A stretch of DNA of 64,000 nt from Polyporus tsugae (taxonomy: Eukaryota > Basidiomycota > Agaricomycetes > Polyporales > Polyporaceae). Below, one piece after another: positions 58,901 to 64,000 of this stretch (position 1 is the stretch's first letter; the number at the start of each line of letters is the position of its first letter). The position numbers and the translations under genes were made by a program. The stretch lies in the NCBI GenBank assembly GCA_024305745.1, contig JAHRBS010000004.1:5332001-5396000 (forward strand), written 5' to 3'. The notes beneath the pieces are model-generated. The model did not search any database, was not told the DNA's origin, and worked only from the letters and a program-made list of their open reading frames with translations.

Positions 58901-59831
58901 GATCCAGACCTATCTACGGATCTTCATCAATCACAAACAGGACGACTGGGTCGAATGGCTACCGCTAGCAGAGTTCGCCTACCGATGTCGTGTACACGCG
59001 TCCACAGGAATGTCCTCTTTCTTCATGACTCACGGTCACGAACCCAACACCGGAGTCGAGACTTTGAAAGACGGCATCAATGAATCCGCCAAGCAATTCG
59101 CCGAGCGAATGCAACACATCGGGAAGCAAGCAGCGCAGGCACTGGAGATAGCGCGAGAAGCGATGAAGCGACATTACGACAAGCACCGACAACCGTCACG
59201 AGATTACAAGATAGGCGATTACGTATACATTGACGCACAGAACTTCCCCACCGACCGACCAAACAAGAAACTCGAAGACAAGCGCTATGGCCCTTTCCGA
59301 GTTGAAGAAAAAGTCGGTGCTAGTGCATATCGCCTAAAACTCCCACCCAAGTGGAAGTTACGTCACCCCGTATTCAACGAAGTACTCTTAACCCCTGCAC
59401 ACGATCCCAAATTCCCGAATCAAGGGAAAACCAGTCGAGAAGTACCCACTCTTCTGGAACCCGACCGAGAAGCTGAATCAATCTTAGATTCAAAGATCGT
59501 AGAAGGATCGGGTCGATCTCGCAAAGTTCACTACCTCGTTCAATGGTGTGGACTCACACGAGCTGACCGCGAATGGGTACCTTCGGATACAGACGAACTC
59601 CAGACGAACGAGGCCAAGAAACTCATCACCGCTTTCTACGCAGCGAACAAATTCGCGCCGCGCATCCACGTTCGCTACCTACTCACCGCTACGGACAAGC
59701 ATGGACAAATAATCACATACGACACAGATTCTTATGATTTTTGGACACGTAGATATAATGACTGGAAAAGACGAAATCCTAATGAAAGTAATACACAACA
59801 GGACTATGTACGACGCTTTGCTTATGACTAG
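55962..59831 (+). CDS. Ty3/Gypsy pol polyprotein with chromodomain, 1,289 aa
   Basis: Intact enzyme polyprotein. Aspartic protease with ALCDTGCTG (Asp about 114); reverse transcriptase with LDIRWGYNNI and the catalytic VYLDDIII (about 458); RNase H starting VECDASNFAIGAEL (about 603); integrase with an HH-CC zinc region (HHDSITAGHPG...CITCQ, about 805-848) and the D,D,E core (TMDYMTG, SDRGP, TERMNQE, about 877-975). A chromodomain follows at about 1,165-1,215 (KVHYLVQWCGL, REWVP), expected to bind modified histones and direct integration. The first ATG is at 55962, but the frame is open upstream and overlaps gag in the -1 register, so the protein is probably made by frameshifting and trimmed by the protease. 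No lesion was seen in 3.9 kb. Confidence 0.93.
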   Translation: MIPMPTYSPDNSTIPHPTQLRTILIKNNETTDRRSQPTGNDQRGGLEPVLNFSSKNNKKVEKTPSAPINAIRVMSYGPTYFKVTRGTRSKQLDVPIMIKNLETLQVYDTKALCDTGCTGSCVNRNFVQRAGLSPKPFPHPIDVFNADGSPNIGGRITHYVDVQLQIGDHAEQIPLLVTDLGKMDIYLGHDWIEHHNPSIHWKNKTIEFDRCPSTCHHIVSAGDRIFSLHTRSWLDARSVHIRAKTSVAMEIAIKQNEAKAEQMFEEMIPEYYRDFRDVFDEATFSTLPERRPYDHAIELTVNAKPYCGKIYPMTLDEQQALDVFLEENLSTGRIRPSKSSWGAPFFFVKKKDGKLRPVQDYRQLNALTKKNVYPLPLMLEILDRLKGAQYYTKLDIRWGYNNICIVEGDEEKAAFITNRGLYEPLVMFFGLTNSPATFQMMMNSIFQDLILRGKVIVYLDDIIICTANLEEHRRIVRQVLQILRDNHLTCKPQKCEFETQETEYLGHIITPGEICMDPGKVKGVTDWPVPTCKRDVQSFLGFANLYRRFIKDFSKIAGPMNRLTGLNVWTWTPEHQLAFEGIKGAITHAPVLAIFNDTDPLKVECDASNFAIGAELSQCQNGLWKPIAFLSHSLTPAQKGYVIWDREMLSVITALQEWRHFFQNARDFEVHNDHKNLEYFRKPQWLNARQARWATTLANYHFKLLHKLGCTMGKVDTLSRRMDHETGPVIENFTLLKEHWFAASHTIDGADNLKKMCLEHVNLYDRLVVEKLGKDNDWELAEDGLIYRRGRMVVPNHSELRGRVIASHHDSITAGHPGAAKTQDLIMRSYWWPSIRKDVAKYVAGCITCQRVKIDRQPRAAPLHPNPIPDQNWQFVTMDYMTGLPECNGHDAILVFVDMKSKDYIAIPCSKTLDSEGQARLFIKHVVVPHSLPKRIWSDRGPTLVSSFTKEVYRQMGIEGNPSTAYHPQTDGQTERMNQEIQTYLRIFINHKQDDWVEWLPLAEFAYRCRVHASTGMSSFFMTHGHEPNTGVETLKDGINESAKQFAERMQHIGKQAAQALEIAREAMKRHYDKHRQPSRDYKIGDYVYIDAQNFPTDRPNKKLEDKRYGPFRVEEKVGASAYRLKLPPKWKLRHPVFNEVLLTPAHDPKFPNQGKTSREVPTLLEPDREAESILDSKIVEGSGRSRKVHYLVQWCGLTRADREWVPSDTDELQTNEAKKLITAFYAANKFAPRIHVRYLLTATDKHGQIITYDTDSYDFWTRRYNDWKRRNPNESNTQQDYVRRFAYD

Positions 59832-59892
59832 TTAACCCATGGTATTAACGACCACCCCACTAACGCTTCGCGGCTTCCTGGGACATGAAGCT

Positions 59893-59906
59893 AAAGAGGG
59901 GGGTAA
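59893..59906 (+). promoter_or_regulatory. polypurine tract
   Basis: AAAGAGGGGGGTAA directly precedes the TGTTAC of the right LTR, the position of the plus-strand primer. Confidence 0.85.
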
Positions 59907-60101
59907 TGTTACAATACGACTTTCATGATTAGTAATACCACCTGTAACGACATGTACGACCTGCCCTGAAGCACCTGGTCCGTGCACAGGCTCCAAACCA
60001 ATATATAAACCCCTCGGTAGCTGCGGTAATTCCCCAGCTTCGAGTTGGTCTTTAATCCCCCAGTCCTTCGCTTATTGCTAGCGTGAGGTCTGACCTTATC
60101 A
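59907..60101 (+). repeat. right LTR, 195 bp
   Basis: Identical to the left LTR except for A instead of G at position 7. Followed by ACTTC, the target duplication. Confidence 0.95.
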
Positions 60102-61420
60102 ACTTCTGGCCTTCTCTGTCGTAAATTTTATCACCGTCCCGCACGGCGTGCCTTCCCGAAGCACCCGTTGCATCAACTGTGTCGTACAAGGTTGCATTCT
60201 ATTAATATTGGCCCAGGACAAGTACACTATTTGTTGTTTCATGTCTTTGATTGGATCCAGAAACTGGCTGACTACCAGGCCTAGGGAGGCATCCCGTTCA
60301 TTTGCGGGTCCGTTCTCCGCATCAGTTCGGTGCAACTAGCTAAGTACAGTGGTGAATGGACGATACCAATTGCCAGATCGTACTTCTCACACATTGGGTA
60401 CGATATATCGCGCTATTGATGCTTTGCTATAGCTTGAGCTACTTCTTTGGAATCGTGCACCCACTGTCGGGAGGATGAAAGCCACGGTTCCTACCCCATG
60501 CAGCATTCCTCTGTCCAGTACTTTGTACAATACCTGATCCACGGTCGCATGTTTCGAGTGGCTGCCTCGTTCTCGCCTCGTACATTGCCTGGCGCTCCCT
60601 TGAACGTCGCTCGCGCTAACACATTTCAAATTTCAGCTGTCCAGCATCCACCGTACGTCCTGCAAAGTGGGTGCGGAATGAGGATTTGTCCGGAAACCCT
60701 GTCGGTGGCCAACGCGCGTGTTCTTCCGGCATGGACTTTAGCCTCATGTCATTGTACCCGTAGGAAGTCCTTCTACGAAGCGAATAAAGTGGTGAGTCAG
60801 TTGATATTTAATATTCCCACACATCCACCTATGGCAACGAAAGTCGCCTGGAAAGCGTGATTTACGATGCATCTCTTCTCACCACGGTCGGACTCGATTA
60901 GACCTGTTTCACCGTCGTTCCATAGAATGTTACTCTCCACCAACCACAATCGACCGCCTCGGAAATGGCCATAGTACCACGTCTAGTACATGGCCATAGT
61001 ACCACGTCTAGTACACGTATTATCGCAACTACTGACCTCGTGTGATCCGTTTCTGCCCAAATTACTGGGATTTCACGCCACAGTCGACGTACTTTAAAAG
61101 GCCTCCCGCATCCGTCTTGTCTTTGTTCCACCTTGCTTGCTTACATTTCTGTGCACAGCGCCTGGTTCCCGTCGTGCATCGTCTGCACTTCGGACTGCAA
61201 GCCTCTTCAACATTGTACGGTGGTCGATCCTCGAGAGTCCACGGACCTCCGTGTACCAGTTTCCACCGTGAGTTAGTCCCCGTCTCAAGATCGTCCCAAT
61301 ATTTCATCGCTTTCACTCCACGCCACGCCACTCATGCATGTTACATCTTAGGTCTCGAACGAGTTAGTATCATCGTCTGATGCTACTTCTACTAACTCCA
61401 ATCCTCTCTGCACTAGTACA
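60102..61420. other. no supported gene; upstream of Zn2Cys6 gene
   Basis: Medium frames at 60447-60860 and 61042-61380 have no domain. A perfect 25 bp tandem duplication (unit ATGGCCATAGTACCACG...) occupies 60965-61014. Part of this may be leader or promoter of the gene at 61421. Confidence 0.4.
60965..61014. repeat. 25 bp tandem duplication
   Basis: Two exact 25 bp units starting ATGGCCATAGTACCACG, 60965-60989 and 60990-61014. Confidence 0.92.
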
Positions 61421-62739
61421 ATGGAACAGACGCGCCACAAGAAATACCGTTGCCTAGAGTGTATTCTTCACAGGGAAAAGGCAAGTCCTTCGTTCCTATT
61501 TATGAGATCTGTATTACATCCCTCTTCAGTGCACGGGTGGCCAGCCCTGTGATATATGCCGCGAGAAGGGCGTCAATTGCACCGGCGAACAATATATATC
61601 TGACATGCTTGGAGGTATCGCATTAACGGAGGACAACATGCTCACGACGATACCCACGCCGTCCGTGGAAGAGATCGGTGTGTGCTTGAACTGCCGAAAG
61701 CACAAAACGAAGGTGCGTCTAATTTTCATGCACGACTTTGACTGCTTACTTCGCACCATTCCTTTAGTGTTTTGGAGGCCGACCGTGTTTCCTATGTGCG
61801 TACTCAAATGCCGATTGTCTGTCGGATGGCACGACTCCGACTCGGAAACAGCGACGCAGCCGTCGCCTCCTTCCCCTCTTTACTAGAACCCCTCTACCCG
61901 ACCGGTCCACCTCTCGTTGTCGCACTCAACAGGGAGAGTCTCTGCTGCATAACTCAGGTCGTGAAGTCCACGATCGCTATGTTCAGCGTGGGTCTATGTC
62001 AACCATAGTACGTACGACCCCAAACTGACATTTTCCTTTCTCCCCCTTCTCTGAAGAAGCGGAGGCCTCCGGTCCGGTATTAATCAATACCAATGCGGCT
62101 CAGTATCGGATTTCCGAGGATCAATACGATGACATAAGTGCATACAATCCCAGTGTTTATTTCATCAACCTTGTGTGTGTGCTGACCGTCCATTCCCTTT
62201 CATAGGTGGACTTTTAAGTCAGGCGAATGCGTACTATGCAGAGTCACAGGCCTACGATGCCTCTCGCGGAGCCTCAAGTGCCGGACCCTCAACTTTTCAT
62301 CAACGCAATGATACCAGTATCCGCTTCGCGGCCGACACCTCTCCGGTAGGTCTAATATATTGCACTGTTCGTTTCACCCGCTACAGGATGTATAGGACTT
62401 CCACGGTTCCGTTGTCCGACCACCCGGCACGAACACATATGATGTCCACACAGTATGGAATGGCGAACGTACCCACGACCGCGAACATATTTGGGCCCAC
62501 TCCGACGTCTATTGTGGTAGCAACACATCCACCAACGTACAGTCTGAATCAGTGGTGAGTAGCATGGCAACTTCAGGACACAAATGCCACTTATTTGACG
62601 GGACACATCATCCTCATTCAGTTTAACGTTTCCCTCCCATCGAAACAAGCCTAATCAGACTCGTATGTTCTGTATACTTTGTGACACGTTCCTCGACAAC
62701 TGCTCGCTTTCTAGACTCGATGGCGCTCGATGCTGCTAG
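61421..62739 (+). CDS. protein with two tandem Zn2Cys6 clusters, 6 exons, 349 aa
   Basis: Exons 61421-61480, 61530-61712, 61768-62011, 62057-62152, 62206-62554 and 62622-62739; all phases fit, but the last junction is optional (otherwise a TGA ends it at 62558). Cluster 1, CLECILHREK|CTGGQPCDICREKGVNC, and cluster 2, CLNCRKHKTK|CFGGRPCFLC...C, both match CX2CX6CX5CX2CX6C exactly. Zn2Cys6 clusters are fungal DNA-binding motifs of Gal4-type regulators. A phase-0 intron falls directly before the third Cys in both. The first intron uses a GC donor (AAG|GCAAGT). Cluster 2 is followed by a basic RKQRRSRR stretch. The rest is polar, with GLLSQANAYYAES and a Thr/Pro-rich end, and lacks the usual fungal regulator middle domain. 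It is probably nuclear; targets unknown. Confidence 0.7.
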
Positions 62740-64000
62740 ATTCATAGTGGTTCAAAGGTCCGGAATCCTCGCCGTCGTTCTGTACGTATACGTCGATGTA
62801 GTTGTTCCTGCAGCCGTCGAACACGTGGGATTCCCGCCCGTCTTCACATCGATAAATTGATTTCCAGTAGTGTTGTATTCTTGGTGCGCATTATGGTCCA
62901 CACGGGAACGTACCTGTACATGTCTGATTGATTGATCATGATCAGGATCGCCGCTGCCAGCACGCTTTGCGCAGTTCGACTTGCTGGAACGCGGCCCGCG
63001 GCCACGACTCACGAGTCCCGCTCAAGTCTCCGTCGTTTTGCATGCATCATGATCGTGGAGTCTAGCCTATACTTAGCTATAATCATAAGCTAAGTATTGT
63101 AGTCAAACGGAGCTAGATATATCTAGGCCTAGGCCTAGCCAGACATGCGGTGCGCGGGCGAGCACCGTAACTCGCTGACGTAATACGCCACTTCGGCCCT
63201 GCTATATCTCCTAAGTATCCACTGAATCCTGCTGAATCCCTCTCTGTGCATCGTTGCGGTGACTCGAAGCGCTGTCGAACCTTTACCTTCATTGTCCCCC
63301 CACCCAGCCCCTAGCCGCATCCTAACTCTCCAGTCCCGCCCCTACCGGCAGTCGCAACTGCAACTCCCTCGCGCTCCCCCAGGGACCGACGGGCCTTCCC
63401 CTCCCGGTCCGCTCCTGTATATCCCTCCCTGCTGTAATCCAACCCTGCAAGCTCGTCATCGCCGAATCTCACTCCTCCTCCGAAGTGACAACAACCAGAG
63501 TCGAGGACGAGGACGGTGAGAAAGGGTCGCCGCTCCGCGCGGTCAAGGCTCTCCCGAATGGAGACAACGTGAATCGGCTGGGGATGACGATGTGGGCGAT
63601 GAGTGCACCTCTAGAGACTGCGCCCATGCTACCACCTGTGAGACTTACTTCAAGAACTACGTGAGTGTCTATCCTGTTTCGGCTGGGTCGGGGAGCGGTG
63701 GAGGGAGGGGTTTCTACTATGCATATACTCTGTTTCTACTACGCATATACTCTATTTCACTACTTCCTTGTCTGACGTCTTCCTTTAGATCACGTACCAC
63801 CACTGCCGCTACCAACAATGACCGTTTCCAATACCTCCAAGAGCAAATATCCAGCATCTAACTGGCCCGTGCCACTGACGCCGGCGACCTCGACGCTGAG
63901 CCTGCCCAAGAGCGCTCCAAGCTCTCCTCACACAAGGCGCTCTCGCGCGAGCTCACCGCTGCAAAATTTTAGGTGCTCGCGCAGCGCAAACAGCTCTTCC
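62740..64000. other. unresolved right edge
   Basis: Palindromic AT-rich sequence lies at 63069-63137. From about 63.54 kb an acidic, Cys-containing segment (GDDDVGDECTSRDCAHATTCETYFKNY) ends at a good GTGAGT donor (63661). It may continue after TTTAG at about 63788 (ITYHHCRYQQ), and downstream frames read like a coiled coil (LDAEPAQERSKLSSHKALSREL) but contain stops. A gene or gene remnant running off the window is possible. A 22 bp imperfect tandem repeat (TTTCTACTAYGCATATACTCT) sits in the putative intron at 63711-63754. Confidence 0.3.

Larger units (their letters stand above)
52921..60101 (+). mobile_element. Ty3/Gypsy chromodomain retrotransposon, 7.18 kb, full length
   Basis: Two 195 bp LTRs (52921-53115 and 59907-60101) differ at one position and are flanked by the 5 bp duplication ACTTC (52916-52920 and 60102-60106). 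Internal order: primer site, ORF-A, ORF-B, gag, pol with protease, reverse transcriptase, RNase H, integrase and chromodomain, then a polypurine tract. The near identity of the LTRs implies a very recent insertion. pol is intact but ORF-A and gag carry TGA codons, so this copy probably depends on others for particles. Confidence 0.95.

Noticed and set aside
62343..62384. A further intron (GTAGGT...CTACAG) in the double Zn2Cys6 gene
   Set aside because: Removing about 41 nt would break the frame, while reading through keeps it open to 62558.

Overview
The window looks like nuclear DNA of a filamentous basidiomycete, probably an agaricomycete of the polypore or white-rot type. The evidence is GC-rich sequence, genes split by 45-70 nt GT-AG introns, families typical of these fungi (alpha-type kinase with an N-terminal cysteine cluster, GH115 xylan glucuronidase remnants, Hst-type sirtuin, chromodomain Ty3 retrotransposon), no tRNA or rRNA genes, and many transposons and decayed genes. 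All gene models below were made by reading splice sites and frames by eye.

Layout. 1.5-3.4 kb holds a three-exon gene for an unknown Pro/Ser-rich protein behind a CT/AC microsatellite. 6.0-8.5 kb (minus) is an intact 11-exon alpha-kinase. 8.6-10.5 kb is one arm of an inverted duplication whose other arm is at 42.1-43.7 kb; both arms carry GH115 remnants and the same small spliced ORF. 10.8-12.6 kb is a Nudix hydrolase gene with an unusually long first intron. 13.7-14.9 and 36.4-37.5 kb are two near-identical 1.14 kb terminal-inverted-repeat elements. 15.6-21.2 kb (minus) is a badly broken Snf2/Sth1-type chromatin-remodelling ATPase. 32.7-34.2 kb is a broken heat-shock-factor-type regulator and 35.7-36.4 kb an F-box-like remnant. 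40.1-40.4 kb is a fold-back MITE. 44.2-46.1 kb is an Hst3/Hst4-like sirtuin with altered active-site motifs. 61.4-62.7 kb encodes a small protein with two tandem Zn2Cys6 clusters.

Mobile DNA dominates. Three copies of a 3.95 kb DNA transposon lie at 22.2-26.1 (+), 26.2-30.2 (-) and 48.3-52.3 kb (+). They share a 15 bp imperfect terminal repeat (TGGGGAGRGGCAATC) and one spliced gene for a 1,067-residue coiled-coil plus DDE-like protein that I cannot assign to a named superfamily. Copies 1 and 2 are tail-to-tail. The 7 bp target duplication expected at copy 2 is split between copies 2 and 3, which implies that the 18 kb between them was inverted by recombination between the elements. A 7.18 kb Ty3/Gypsy element (52.9-60.1 kb) with 195 bp LTRs differing at one base has an intact pol, a gag interrupted by TGA codons, and a Tf1-like 11-nt self-priming signature.

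Taken together, this is a transposon-rich, rearranged accessory region. The genes that read intact are the alpha-kinase, Nudix, the sirtuin (with reservations), the Zn2Cys6 protein, the unknown Pro/Ser-rich protein, transposase copies 1 and 3, and pol.
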